From Bicyclus anynana (Eukaryota; Arthropoda; Insecta; Lepidoptera; Nymphalidae): 64,000 bases of DNA. Location: assembly GCF_947172395.1 (NCBI RefSeq), contig NC_069102.1, forward strand, positions 8,958,442 through 9,022,441. The letters run 5' to 3'. The number at the start of each line of letters is the position of its first letter. The stretch's first letter is position 1. Shown here piece after piece: positions 10,566 through 21,968 of this stretch. The position numbers and the translations under genes are program-made. Under the pieces are notes generated by a model. The model worked only from the letters and a program-made list of their open reading frames with translations, was not told where the DNA came from and did no database searches.

Positions 10566-10820
10566 GTACGTGATAGCCCAGTGGATATGACCTCTGCCTC
10601 CAATTTAAGTTTTCAGTTATGTAAATTTTAATAAATCAAATATCACGTGTCTCAAACGATCAAGGAAAAACATCGTGAGGATACCTGCATACCTGAGAAT
10701 TTTCTTAAGTATGTGAAGTCTGCCAAAAAAACCAGCGTAGTAATTGGCTTAACCCTTCTCATTCTGCGAGAAAACTCAAGCTCTGCAGAAGCTGAAACGA
10801 ATATGGGTTGAAGATTGGCT
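10566..10820 (+). repeat. SINE-B, diverged
   Basis: The A-box region (GATAGCCCAGTGGATATGAC) is present but the B box is deleted. The CTCAAACGATCAAGG block, AACATCGTGAGG and GAATATGGGTTGAAG tail follow in order. Confidence 0.75.
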
Positions 10821-11554
10821 ACAGTCCACAGTTTTAAAAATTCGAAATTTGTCTGCAAAACCGCAAAATTATATCGCATAAATACTTTAATTAATCAGAG
10901 TCACAAATCAAATATACAAACCCAAAACACTCTCATAAGTATTAAATTTACGTTTGTATGCTTAATTTCTCGCCACTCATAAACCATACAAGGATATCGA
11001 TGTTCTGACGAAAACACGGAATATGCACCTCTGATATTGCGCCCGACGAAATGTTTTTGTTAGTACGAATGTTTCCGTGTATTTGTCGTGTATCTGTTTC
11101 CACTTCGGATGCTGTTCAATTGCATGTGTCGAGTTGTGCTCCACGAATGGACTTCGCTGTGTACGTACGTGTGTGTTTGTGTTTATATTTGTGGTCTTGG
11201 AATATTTTTACGTATCGCTGTTTGGGAATCTTTTTCGTTTCTCGTTTTGTACGTCTCGTTCTATTACCAATACGAGAATTGGTGATAGAATTTACGTGTA
11301 CTGGATATATTGTGAATATGATTAGCGTGGTATGTTAAGTTTTGCCCAATGATTTATTATACCTATATACGAGAGTATAGAAACATTTATCAAGGGTCAA
11401 GAATATAGATACCGTAAACCGACGAACTGAAAGAATTGATGAGAACGGAAGTAGCAAGGGAGATATTATCCAAGGACCGTAACAAGTGGAAGCACGTGGT
11501 CTCTGCCTAACCCTATGTGAATGAAGCGTGATGGGATGTATGTATGTAACAAAT
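10821..11554. other. unassigned spacer
   Basis: Three overlapping frames at 11051-11338 are T-rich and encode hydrophobic stretches with no recognisable domain. They look like chance openings. Confidence 0.35.
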
Positions 11555-12365
11555 GTAAACTCCGTATTGGAGATTCCGGGCTAAAAGTGTGGGATATCAG
11601 ATCGTGGAGAGTGAAAATTCTTTCTAGAAAACAACAAACGGCAAAGAACAGTTGGAAAGTAAAGAAGTAGACGTAAAATCCTGCAAAAAAAAATGGGGCT
11701 CCCTATAAATAAGTGTAGATACCAAAATTTTTAAAACTCCGCATCGGAGATTTCGTAGCCGACGAAGGCGCTGACAGTGTGTAATAATCAGATCATGAGT
11801 GGGAATTCTCACAAAAATCAACCAAACAGTAAATGTCAGTTGGTACGTTAATAAGTAAACGTAAATTCCTGCACAAAAATGGGGCTACCTGTAAATAAAT
11901 GTAGAAACCTAATTTTAAAATTCCGCAACGGAGATTTTGTAGCCGTCGATGGCGTTGACAGTGTGTGATAATTAGATCATGGAGAAATGGGAATTCTTAT
12001 AAAAAAACTACCAAACAGTAAATGTCAGTTGGTACGTTAATAAGTAAACGTAAAATCCTGCAAAAAAAAAACGGGGCTACCTATAAATAAATGTAGAAAC
12101 TTAATGTTAAAATTCCGCAACGGAGATTTTGTAGCCGTCGATGGCGTTGACAGCGTGTGATAATTAGATCATGGAGAATTGGGAATTCTTACAAAAAACT
12201 ACCAAACAGTAAATGTCAGTTGGTACGTTAATAATTAAACGTAAAATCCTGCAAAAAAAAAAATGGGGCTTCCTATAAATAAGTATAATTTTAAAACGCC
12301 GTATCGGAGATTCCGCAGCCGTCGGCGGGGGCGCTGAAAGTGTGAGGATATTGAATTAGCGATGG
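11555..12365. repeat. tandem array, about 190-bp period, about 4 copies
   Basis: The word GTAAAATCCTGC (or GTAAATTCCTGC) recurs at 11673, 11861, 12050 and 12241 (188-191 bp steps). Each unit has an A-run, a GGGGCTNCCTATAAATAA stretch, a CCGCAACGGAGATTTTGTAG block and CAAACAGTAAATGTCAGTTG. The first and last units are partial and more diverged, as at the edges of an old array. No gene is predicted. Confidence 0.9.
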
Positions 12366-12680
12366 ATTTTGCATTTTTCCGGGCGGTAGAGACAAAAAGG
12401 CGTGCCGACGCCGGACGCTGAATCAATTACGTTACGGGTGACGTGGCGGCGGGTAATTCGATCCGTCGGCAAATGTTGATTTGACCGGCGGGCACATCCT
12501 CGCCGATACACTGATCCATTTTCACCATTAGCAGTTTGTTAAACCGGTGCCCTAATTAAACTACGCGCTGTCCGCCTCCCCGAGGGCCCGGACCGCACGT
12601 ACCGGACATTAATGGCACAATGACCTGACGATGACCGTATTATTGCCGCTACATGTTGTCTTAACCTTATGCCTTTTGAA
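12366..12680. other. GC-rich single-copy-looking island
   Basis: GC-rich sequence with no repeat match in the window and no open frame that I recognise. It is a candidate conserved non-coding or regulatory block in an intron; function unknown. Confidence 0.3.
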
Positions 12681-13497
12681 GTACATTGATTTTGGCGTGT
12701 ACTTATTACATATGTGGTGGAATCGAATAAGTAGCAGTGGCGAAGGATGAACTTTTGACGAAGGTAAGCCGTCTCAAAAGGATATTTCCTTTTTTTTGGT
12801 TAGGTCTCACTTATTCTGAAAATTTAAACGAAACCTTGTTTTATTTCGTGATAAATCTGTATAATACAGCATTTTATATTAGTTATTGAACACTTTCGTG
12901 TCTTAAAATAGACCCAACGTATCAGATCTTTAGGTTAATGAAAAAGCTACTTACTTACCTTATGTTTAGTATTATTTGGACGCAATTCGGATTGGTTAAT
13001 TACGGATAATTAGGACATTTATAAACACGTAACAACCATCTCCAAATACTAACTTCTACTGTTTGCGTCCCTTTCAAACCTAACATAGGCGAGGGCAAGG
13101 GTTGGCGTGATAGAGACCTAAATGTGCGTGTACCTCCTTTTACACGAAAATACGTCTATGTTTTATTAACAGAAGATGAGTGTGTTCATTGTAAGTCATT
13201 CTATGACTAAAAGTCAAAATCTTAAAAAAATAAAAGTTAATTAAGTCTCTATAATTCTAAAGGTGCGTTGTACCTTTTGAAGTAGGTACATTGATTATTA
13301 TAGCTTGTTGTTTTCATCAATACATTCGTAGTAGATTCAAATAGTAATAGAGGGAGTTTCTGCGGCAAAGTATCATTGTCTGTGGGTTATGGTTGCCGTT
13401 GTATTTAAGCCTCATTTGTTCTCAATTACCGTAATAACTACGCGTCGGATGTATATACACTGGGCAGCAGATTGTAGGACGTGTATTTGCAGATTGA
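12681..13497. other. unassigned spacer
   Basis: AT-rich, with no gene or repeat recognised. Confidence 0.3.
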
Positions 13498-14363
13498 CTT
13501 AAATGTATCAAGTTCACGAGCTAGTATCACTTTTCTTATACTGGCGACACTAATATACTAAAGGCTGACCGCGGGCGCCTCACTACAGGTGAGCGGTAAA
13601 TAGGATTACCGAAATTAACCTCTTCACCGGTTCTAATGATTGACTCCTCTTCCACTTCAATGTCTGACACCTAATACAATTTTTAGGTCATTAAACTCAA
13701 TACACCATTCAGTGCAGGCACGGTTCATTGGTTTACAAGTGTATCAAGTTCACGAGCTAGTATCACTTTTGTTATACTGACGTCACTAATCTGCTGACGA
13801 CTGCTTGCGGGCGCCTCGCTACGGATTGTAGGTGAACGGTAAAGAGGATTACCGAAATTAACCTCTTCACTGGCTCTAATGATTGACTCCTCTTCCACTT
13901 TAATGTCTGACACAATTTTTAAGTCATTAAACTCAATACACCATTCAGTGCAGGCACGGTTCATTGGTTTACAAGTGTATCAAGTTCACGAGCTAGTATC
14001 ACTTTTGTTATACTGACGACACTAATCTGCTGAAGACTGCCTGCGGGCGCCTCACTACAGGTGAGAGGATTACCGAAATTAACCTCTTCACCGGTTCTAA
14101 TGATTGACTCTTCTTCCACTTCAATGTCTGACACAATTTTCAAGTCATTAAACTCAATACACCATTCAGTGCAGGCACGGTTCATTGGTTTACAAGTGTA
14201 TCAAGTTCACGAGCTAGTATCACTTTTGTTATACTAACGTCACTAATCTGCTGAAGACTGCCTGCGGGCGCCTCACTACAGATTGTAGGTGAGCGGCAAA
14301 GAGGATTACCGAAATTAACCTCTTCACCGGCTCTAATGATTGACTCCTCTTCCACTTCAATGC
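13498..14363. repeat. tandem array, 236-bp period, about 3.7 copies
   Basis: GTATCAAGTTCACGAGCTAG recurs at 13505, 13741, 13977 and 14198 (steps 236, 236, 221). Units share GGTTCATTGGTTTACAAGTG and CTAATGATTGACTCCTCTTCC. On the minus strand each unit is open for 74-100 codons and ends in LVNQ-stop, with the stop overlapping the next ATG (ATGA). The open reading is kept across copies, but the period is not a multiple of three, so no continuous protein exists. No known domain is seen. Confidence 0.9.
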
Positions 14364-16029
14364 TAGGGGCGCTCTCGCGAGACGGAAAGCGGCTTGTGCT
14401 AATAATCCCCATTATGATATCGAAGATATTGCTTCGGGAAGAATTTTGAAATTGTTGGGAAATATTCACTTGAAAAATGTACAAGTAGGTAATTCCGTGT
14501 TGTTGATTCCTTTGTGTATATAAAACTTTCCGGCTTTGTCCTTGTATTTTTTTGAAGTTTTCGGGCTTGGTTCCGTAAATATAAATTATTTCATTAAGTA
14601 ATATTTGGATATAAAATAGTATTTCCTATTATTATTAGTTATCTAGAAACGTCGTCTTGTACTGTTTTTGGTAACAGATTTTTTTTTGGCCTAGAAACCT
14701 TTGTACACCTTACTCACTCAAAGTTTCATCAAAATCGAACAAATGGAACGTGTAGGCAAACACATAAGTAACCAATAATTATTATGTGTCCATTTTTAAC
14801 CGACTTCATAATATCTGACGTAGATTTAAAAGCAGGTGTTATTAACAAAACATATGAATTTGAAATGTGTTTGGAAACAAATTCTTAAATTATAAACTCG
14901 TGTTTAGCGTCGAGACGAAGTTCTTTTGTCGAGTCCGGATCAATAAGCAAGTCTTGTAAGGGTTTGCTGATATTTTAGCTTCTGTTACATTGGTATTTGA
15001 TGGGAACGAGTATTTACGCTACAAAAAGCTAGAACGCTTTAGTATAAAGCAAAAAATATATATTAGAACAAAAGCAAATAGAAAATAATAATAAAACATG
15101 TCAAATATTAATAAATAAATCCCATTTATTTATTTGTCTGCTTGAACTTCTGCTTTTAATATAATTTCGTTATACTGGTTAACTTTTTTTTTACATTCAA
15201 TTTTGATGTAACAATGTGTCTAATATAAATTATTACCAAATATATTCATATTTGTTAATAATTTAATAATACCTTATATAAATATAAAAAAAATCTTTTT
15301 TTTACTATTGTTGATGACCACATCGCAGTTTCAGGTAATTTAAAATGAATTGATACATTCGATATATGCTATTTTGTTATAGAACAGGAAACTGAGCTGT
15401 ACAATATACATTGAAGAAAATTCACTCGGTTTCTACTCCTTTATTATAATATAGGTATCCCAGGATCTTAGGTTCGTGTAGCACAAACCTGAGCAGATTA
15501 GATTGAAGGACCATCGTCGTGAGCTAATCTGGGTAAGGCGAGAACACAATGGGCTTTATTAACAAGCGTGCTCGATACAAATTGACGTTGAGTCGATATG
15601 CTTCGCTTCGGCTCCCACCTTAACAAGATCACCTGTTCCGCCTTGAAAATAAGGACCATTTTCCCATGAAACGAATATCGTTCCCGTAGACGGCTTTAAC
15701 AAATGTGTATGTCCCGAAACGTAGTTCAGGCGGGAGTAATCTCGCTGAACGGGAAAGTTTTTACTATGCTTTTGGTACTTGGTGGTTGATACTTAGATTA
15801 TCACTTTAGTTTATTGCCATCCGCTCTTAGTCTATGTTGTGAGAGTGTGAATAAATTTTGACCGACTCTTTTTTTTTTTGCGGTTCATGTAGCCGTTTAT
15901 ACTTCTCATGAATGGGTAGTACTATATAGTATATTTTAAAATAGGTTTTTTAGGATAAATTGTGCTTTGGGTTTGTGAAAAATTATTTCGAAATATAGAT
16001 TTCTTTATATTTATGCAGGCTTAATTTAA
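14364..16029. other. unassigned spacer
   Basis: About 1.7 kb, mostly AT-rich. The part at 15440-15790 is more GC-balanced but shows no exon that I can recognise. Confidence 0.3.
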
Positions 16030-16381
16030 GTCACTCAGCGGGCGATGGAGCGAGCTATGCTTGGAGTATCTCTGCGTGATCGAATCAGAAATGAGAAGAT
16101 CCGTAGAAGAACCTAAGTCACTGACATAGCTCAGCGCAGTCGCGAAACTGAAATGGCAATGGGCGGGAAAATGATAGACGTTGGGGTCCCAAGGTGCTGG
16201 AATGGCGACCCTGCGCTGAATAGCGCAGTGTTGGTCGACCCCCCACTAGATGGACTGAAGACATCAAGCTGGTTTCAGGGAGCCGCTGGATTATGGCGGC
16301 TCCGTGGTATTTGAAAGTCTATGCAAGAGGCCTATGTCCAACTGTGGACGTTCATCGCCTGCTGATGATGAAGATGATGAG
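16030..16381 (+). mobile_element. RTE-clade LINE 3' tail
   Basis: It starts at the VTQRAMERAMLGVSLRDRI region and continues through KVTDIAQ, GRWGPKVLEWRP and GRPPTRW to the end, with stops and a deletion (the AGH...R region). The (TGA)n tail shows both GATGATGAAGATGATGA and interruptions. It is inactive. Confidence 0.8.
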
Positions 16382-16412
16382 ATTCATTTCATTAAAAATA
16401 TTCATTATTTCA

Positions 16413-16487
16413 AGAAAAATGTATGGGAATGACAGATTTTGATCACGTGATCTGTCGATAGCAAATGTCATTCCCATACATTTTTCT
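16413..16487. repeat. long perfect inverted repeat (22-bp arms)
   Basis: Arms 16413-16434 and 16466-16487 are perfect complements and begin AGAAAAATGTATGGGAATGA. The 31-nt loop itself contains the palindrome GATCACGTGATC. An RNA copy would fold into a stable hairpin. Confidence 0.9.
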
Positions 16488-17663
16488 AGTTTTCGAAGCG
16501 TTAGCGATCGTAGAAAGAGAATCGACATGCCACTTGGCTACTGGGGCTGTTTCGGTCATCGCTCGCTACCCCGCGGCGCTAAGTTCGGTCGCTGAGCCGT
16601 GCATTGGATATCCGGCTTTACGAGCTCGTTAGTGACGGTAATCGCGTTGCAGGAGCCGGATTATGCCTGTGCATTATTAGTGTTTTTATTGATTCACTCG
16701 CCTCCCGTCGTAAACTGAGATTATTATTCGCGACGACCCCTCCCGCCCCGCGTCACCCCCGCTCTCGTCTCGCCCGTGACTTGTTTTGTTACTTAATCGC
16801 AACGATAACAACGTTTAACGACGGCTAGGTGACTGGCGAAATTCCACTTCGATGTTTAGTGCTCATTCTATTTTCATTAACCATTTATCCACTTAATGAT
16901 CCAGGTTCTGGGTCCTGAGGGAGGAGTGATTCGATGGCTTTGGTGCGCGTAAAATTAAACTTTGGCTTGACACTGTGTTACAAGGTTGATGTTTGCCCTT
17001 TCGCTGATAGATGTTTCTTTATTTAATTTAAGAGTTAATTTTAGCTTAAAAGTTAAAATCTCAATTAGTAAGTTTAATTTTTTATATTTCCTTTAAGACC
17101 TATTGCCGTAAGTGTCTTATAGACCTATAGCCCTAGAACAAAAATTATTATTACGACTAATTATAATTGTACTGCTTTTTTATAGTGTTTAAAGATGATT
17201 AAAAATAAATGTCGAAAATCCTAGTGCCGTACTAAAATGGTAGTGCCCGAAGTCAGAACAAACTTAATTGTCGACAATTGCAAAATATGTCATTTATTAC
17301 TGTACGGCATTTGTGCAATTCGTTTTGTACACATATACAGATACTTTACTCGAAAACGCCGTATATTTTTCTTACTTTTCACTCGCGTACTCACCTGTAC
17401 CGTTTAGAAATGACAGCATAGTGATCAGAGTTATTTTCTGATATAGTAACAGCCTTCTAAGCATTATTCGCGTTGGGTAATTTCACATGTAATTTTTGTT
17501 TAAGGGCTTGTAGTCTATAATTAGGTGAGATCACATAAACACTAACTTATCGAATAAATAAAAACAATCTAATACGAATCTCAGAGGAGAATCTTAAAAC
17601 GGAACTGGAGCCATTATTCTCAATTTGTGCCAAGTTCAAGGAAGCGGCTGACGGTCGCCGCGG
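16488..17663. other. GC-rich island then AT-rich spacer
   Basis: 16500-16860 is GC-rich with no repeat match and no recognised exon. The 74-codon frame at 16604 lacks any domain that I know. From 16860 to 17663 the sequence is AT-rich with nothing recognised. Confidence 0.3.
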
Positions 17664-18438
17664 GTGTCCCCCTTGATTAAACTAGGAAGAAGTAACAATT
17701 TGTGTGCTGTTCACCTCCGGCAAGGATTGCTTGCTCTTCAGGCTGGGACTCAGACCAATTATAAAAGGACCTGTATCGCACTCATAGTCACGAACAAAAT
17801 TGTCTGTCATTTTCTGAGGAAAACAAACTTAGATTTTGTATATATCTTATACTAAACCAGAAGTTTTTGCCCGTTTTTTACACAATTCAATCACACAAAA
17901 AGGTATTTTTACGGAGCTCTTTAACCGACGAACACGATTACAACTATTTAACATCGATTCTATACAGACAGTTTTTATAATCGCATTAGATCGTTGATCA
18001 TATACTTTGACAGAAAAGTAACGTCTAGCGAGGCAGGTCCATACAATAATCTGAGTCTGAGGGCTGGGAGGCCGAGTCTCCGAGTCTCATTTGTCGCGTA
18101 CTGGCTGTGAGCTACTAATGAAATTTGTTTTCTAACTAACCTTTTTTTTCAGAAACCACCTGGCCTATTCACTATTTTGGTCTTTAGTAACAACCTATTA
18201 AAATAAATATCCCCTTGTGTCCCCCTTGATTAAACTAGGAAGAAGTAACAATTTGTGTGATGTTCACCGCCGGCAAGGATTGCTTGCTCTTCAGGCTGGG
18301 AGGCCGAGTCTCCGAGTCTCATTTGTCGCATACTGGCTGTGAGCTACTAATGAAATTTGTTTTCTAACTAACCTTTTTTTTTATCAGAAACCTGCTATTC
18401 ATTATTTTGGTCTTTATTATCAACCTATTAAAATAAAC
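17664..18438 (+). repeat. tandem duplication: filled copy then empty copy
   Basis: Unit 1 (17664 to about 18208) and unit 2 (18217 to about 18438) share GTGTCCCCCTTGATTAAACT, GCAAGGATTGCTTGCTCTTC and GGCCGAGTCTCCGAGTCTC. Unit 1 is interrupted by a 313-bp MITE; unit 2 keeps the uninterrupted GGCTGGGAGG site. Both end in the start of a GGCCTATT-type MITE. Confidence 0.9.
17749..18061 (+). mobile_element. hAT-type MITE with 8-bp target-site duplication
   Basis: The terminal inverted repeats start CTCAGACCAATTATAAAAGG (left) and CTCAGACTCAGATTATTG (right, reversed). The flanks are GGCTGGGA on both sides, a perfect 8-bp duplication as in the hAT superfamily. It has no transposase frame. A second copy in reverse orientation is at 51567-51878. 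Confidence 0.85.
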
Positions 18439-18883
18439 AACAAATCATTATTGACCAGTAAGCGGATGACTTTTTTTATTCTTTACAAGTTAGCCCTTGA
18501 TTACAATCTCATCTGAGGTAAATGATGATGCATTCTAAGATGGAAGCGGGATAACTTGTTAGTAGTAGGATAAAATCCACATATCTTTCGCTTTCTACAC
18601 GACATCGTACCGGAACGTTACATAGCTTGGCGGTACGTCTTTGTTGGTAGAGTAGTAACTAGCCACGGCCGAAGCTCCCCACCAGCCAGACCTGGACCAA
18701 TTAAGAAAACCTCAATCGGCGAAGTCGGTGACCGAACCCAGGACCTCCGTCTGCGCCATACCACTGCGCCACGGAGGCCGTCAATATTTGTATTTTGTAT
18801 CATACTCGTAGTATGTAGACGTACACTTTGTCAATCTATTTTTTGTTTATTTTAATAGGTTGATAATAAAGACCAAAATAGAA
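18394..18883. mobile_element. MITE with about 37-bp inverted ends, SINE-A inside
   Basis: The left end CTATTCATTATTTTGGTC and the right end (reversed) CTATTTTGGTCTTTATTATC continue to match to AACCTATTAAAATAAAC. A minus-strand SINE-A (18471-18782) fills most of the interior. A related copy lies at 26323-26525. Confidence 0.6.
18471..18782 (-). repeat. SINE-A, full length, diverged
   Basis: Minus-strand copy with poly(T) start, body motif GGTACGTCTTTG and A-box complement CCACTGCGCCACGGAGGCCG. The B-box region is altered (GACCGAACCCAGGACCTCC). Confidence 0.85.
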
Positions 18884-19099
18884 TTTGTAGAAAATGTAGA
18901 ATTTAGTCGAAAATGTCGAATCACGCATATCTAGAATATGGCTATTCAATCTTGACATGACAATATGTTGTAGGTGGTAGACATAATGGAGATGCAACAA
19001 CATTTCATATGTTCGTAGTGCGAATCAGATATTGAGTACGTAAGGGTGTATAATAAAAATTCAAAACCTATGCTACGTTAAATTGCAATTAAGGAACGT
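18884..19099. other. unassigned spacer
   Basis: No gene or classified repeat is recognised. Confidence 0.3.
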
Positions 19100-19755
19100 G
19101 GAAACAGTGCAAAGATATCTGCAACATTTCAGAATTGAATATTTGATTGTACTGTTCCGTCTTGAAATTAATCGGTGTTGTCAGTCTTTGAAGAGTATCT
19201 CAAAAGTATCATAAAAGTTAAATCACGACAGGAAAAATTATAATGCAGAGTAATATATACTAGTTCTTCTCTAATTCTCAGTTGAGGTTGTATGAGCTAT
19301 CAGTAGGTAGCGTTTCAACATTAAATATTTGATTGTATTGTCATGAAATTATTAGGTGTTCACAATGTTTCAAGCGTGCTTCTCAAACTATAATAACAGT
19401 CAAATCACGGAAAGAATAATTATAATGCAGAATAGTATATATTAGTACTTCTCTAATTCTCAGTTAAGATTGTGCGAGCTATGATCAACAGCACTTCAGC
19501 GTTGAATATAATATTTGATTGTACGGTCATGGTATTATTCGGTGTTGTCAGCTTCAGGAGTGCTTCTAAAAACTATAGTAAAAGTTATATCACGTGAGGA
19601 AAAATGATAATGCAGACTGATGTGTACTAGTACTTGTCTTATTCTCACTTGAGACTGTGTGAGCTATGATCAGCAGCATTTCAGCATTGAATATTTGATT
19701 GTACTGTCATGAAATTATTCGGTGTTGTCAGTGTTTCGCGCGTGCTTCTCACCCA
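19100..19755. repeat. degenerate tandem array, about 187-bp period, about 3.5 copies
   Basis: TTGAATATTTGATTGTACTG or variants recur near 19118, 19312, 19490 and 19676. Each unit also has TTATAATGCAGA, TACTTCTCTAATTCTCAGTT and GTGTGAGCTATGATCA. Copies are clearly diverged from each other. No coding potential is seen. Confidence 0.85.
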
Positions 19756-20735
19756 TCTCCGGCGATCTACGTCTCGTGCCGGAATTAAAATTAATAGCGG
19801 ACGCCGGCACGTCGTCCGCCGGCCCCGTCTCGACCCGCGCGGTAATTTGTTTACTCGCCTCGCTCCGGATTACTTCGCACGCTCCGCTGAATTGGTAACG
19901 ACAGTGACTTTTTAGCCACGGACGATTGAATGAACTTCATATTTTAGAAATTACTAGCTGACCCGCCAGATCCTGCCTTTGCTGTGAATATTCAATAAGG
20001 AATGTGCATTTATATTTATATTTTTAAATTAATTTCAATTTCTGACATTACAAAACAATGATGAGAGTTAAATCACAGGAAAAAATGTTATTGATTGCTT
20101 CAAAATAAACGCATAAAATGACTGACATGTTTTAAGTATTCAAAACAGAGGCAACCGAGATATTCGATGGAGTCACGATTGTCAAATAAAAGTTTTCTAT
20201 TTGTTGCCATTATTGAAAATTCTTAATACGTATGGTTACGTTACTTTTAGAACAGCAAACATTTTACTATAAGTGTATTTCCCGGGCATTTTTTACACTC
20301 AAAAAATAATTGAGTATGTAAACATACTATAATGCCACCAAAACTTGACATTTGCTACAATCTCTACGCCAAGCAAACTCCGTCGTTTCGTTTCGTACTT
20401 TCCTAGGAGCATATGCTGACAAACTTCTAGCTTCTATAAAATTACGAAATTCAGGCTATCATAGACTCTTAATCTATATCTATGTCCGGATTGTCCCATT
20501 CTATTCAATTAAACAATCTGAAACTGAGCTTATATAATTATGCACTGTCAGAGGTCCGCTCAAGCATGAGTATAATCACGTATAATACGGAGTCAACTGT
20601 AATTGCGCGAACGTGGTTAGGAGACAGTTCGGCGTTGGTGGCTTGTAACATGTTCATCGTATCAGTGGCGCCTCATCAACATGCAAATAGAGCTGCCGCG
20701 GCGCCGGACGGTTGCCGTGTTGTATTGAGTTATGT
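19756..20735. other. GC-rich patch, Helitron end fragment and spacer
   Basis: 19760-19910 is GC-rich without repeat match. 19956-20000 resembles a Helitron 3' end on the minus strand (ACTAGCTGACCCGCC). The rest, to the GC-rich stretch at 20690-20750, shows no recognised gene. Confidence 0.35.
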
Positions 20736-21365
20736 CCCCGCTGTGATTGTCTGAGCCGTGAGGGTTGAGGGAGTGTATCCTATGGAATTAATTGATATAT
20801 CCATACGTGGGATTAAATATTTGTTCAGCTTATTCCGGAAATGAGGTACCTAATCTATTTAGTAAAGACCGTAATGCGTAGTGATATACTTCCGTAATTC
20901 TCAACTGTGATTGTCTGAGCTGCTCACAACTTTACAACAAAAAATTAGTATAATCTATTTAGAAATAACCTTATATACTTATACCTTTCTAATTCTCAGT
21001 TTAAAATTCATTGATAGATGCATACGTAGGGTGAAATTGTTCTTCAGTTTATCCTAAAAATTGTGATGGAGGATAAAGTATTTGTATATACTTCTCTAAT
21101 TCTCAGCTTAGATTGTTCGAACTATGAAGGTTAAGTGAGCGTATCCTATTGAATTTATTGATATAGATATAATAAACTTGTTCCGAGAATGGGTGTAATT
21201 TATTTAGAAAATACCTTAATGCAATGTAGTTGTCTGAGTCATGAAGGATGACTGATCCTATCCTATGAAATTCACCAATAGATCTTTACGTAGAATGAAA
21301 TGTTTTTATCTCATTACGAAAGTTAGTAAATTTGTCTATATCTTAGTAATAAATATAAATGTAAA
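20736..21365. repeat. degenerate tandem array related to the 19.1 kb array
   Basis: GATTGTCTGAGCCGTGAGGG-like starts recur near 20743, 20907, 21110 and 21228, followed by GGAATTAATTGATATAT-like, TACGTAGGNTNAAAT and TCTATTTAG blocks. TACTTCTCTAATTCTCAGCT at 21088 is the same core word as in the 19.1-19.75 kb array. Confidence 0.75.
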
Positions 21366-21461
21366 CATTTAGATTCTACTCTATATATCATATCAGTTTT
21401 AAAATGGCTACGATTAATAGATGACCAGTCATTTTTAGTTCTAAATTAGCCCGGTATACCG

Positions 21462-21968
21462 AGCGCAGAGTTCCGCACGCTAAGTTAAGCGACTAATAAG
21501 CTCCTGACCGCTCAGGTTTCCCTCGTTATCGCGTAATTGTCGACACCTAATTAACGCGACACTGTGAAACTTGAAGCTTACCGGTGACCGATCATATAAG
21601 TCGCGTAAAATTTTTCAAAGTTTGTTGAAAGTTCAATAAAATGGAATGGTATATGTGATTTACATCTACCTTGTATAAATGCTGTGTAAGACCACGTGGA
21701 AACAGCATGATGTAGTATCTATCTATTAAATCAATTAAGGAATCCTTAACAAGAATTGCAGCAAGAAAATCCTTTTTCTGAGTAATGAAGGTGAACAATA
21801 GATCGTGTTCTAAACGAGTCTAGATTTTCCAGCGTACGTCAAGAAGCTAATAAGCTCTCGTCTCTCGGGTTTCAGTCGTTAGCGGGTAATTGTCGCCGCC
21901 TAGTTAGTCCGACACCCCGATACGACACCCGACGCTCCACGGTGACGCTCACATATGACCCGCGATAT
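21462..21968. repeat. pair of diverged direct repeats, about 140 bp
   Basis: 21462-21605 and 21828-21968 share, in order, CTAATAAGCTC, GGTTTC, CGTTA-CG-GTAATTGTCG, CCTA-TTA-CGACAC and CGGTGAC...CATATGACC. They are 366 bp apart. Function unknown; neither is an open frame. Confidence 0.65.

Noticed and set aside
11051..11338. 95-codon and overlapping hydrophobic frames as a membrane protein gene
   Set aside because: Three frames are open at once in T/G-rich sequence; no start context, domain or splice evidence supports a gene.
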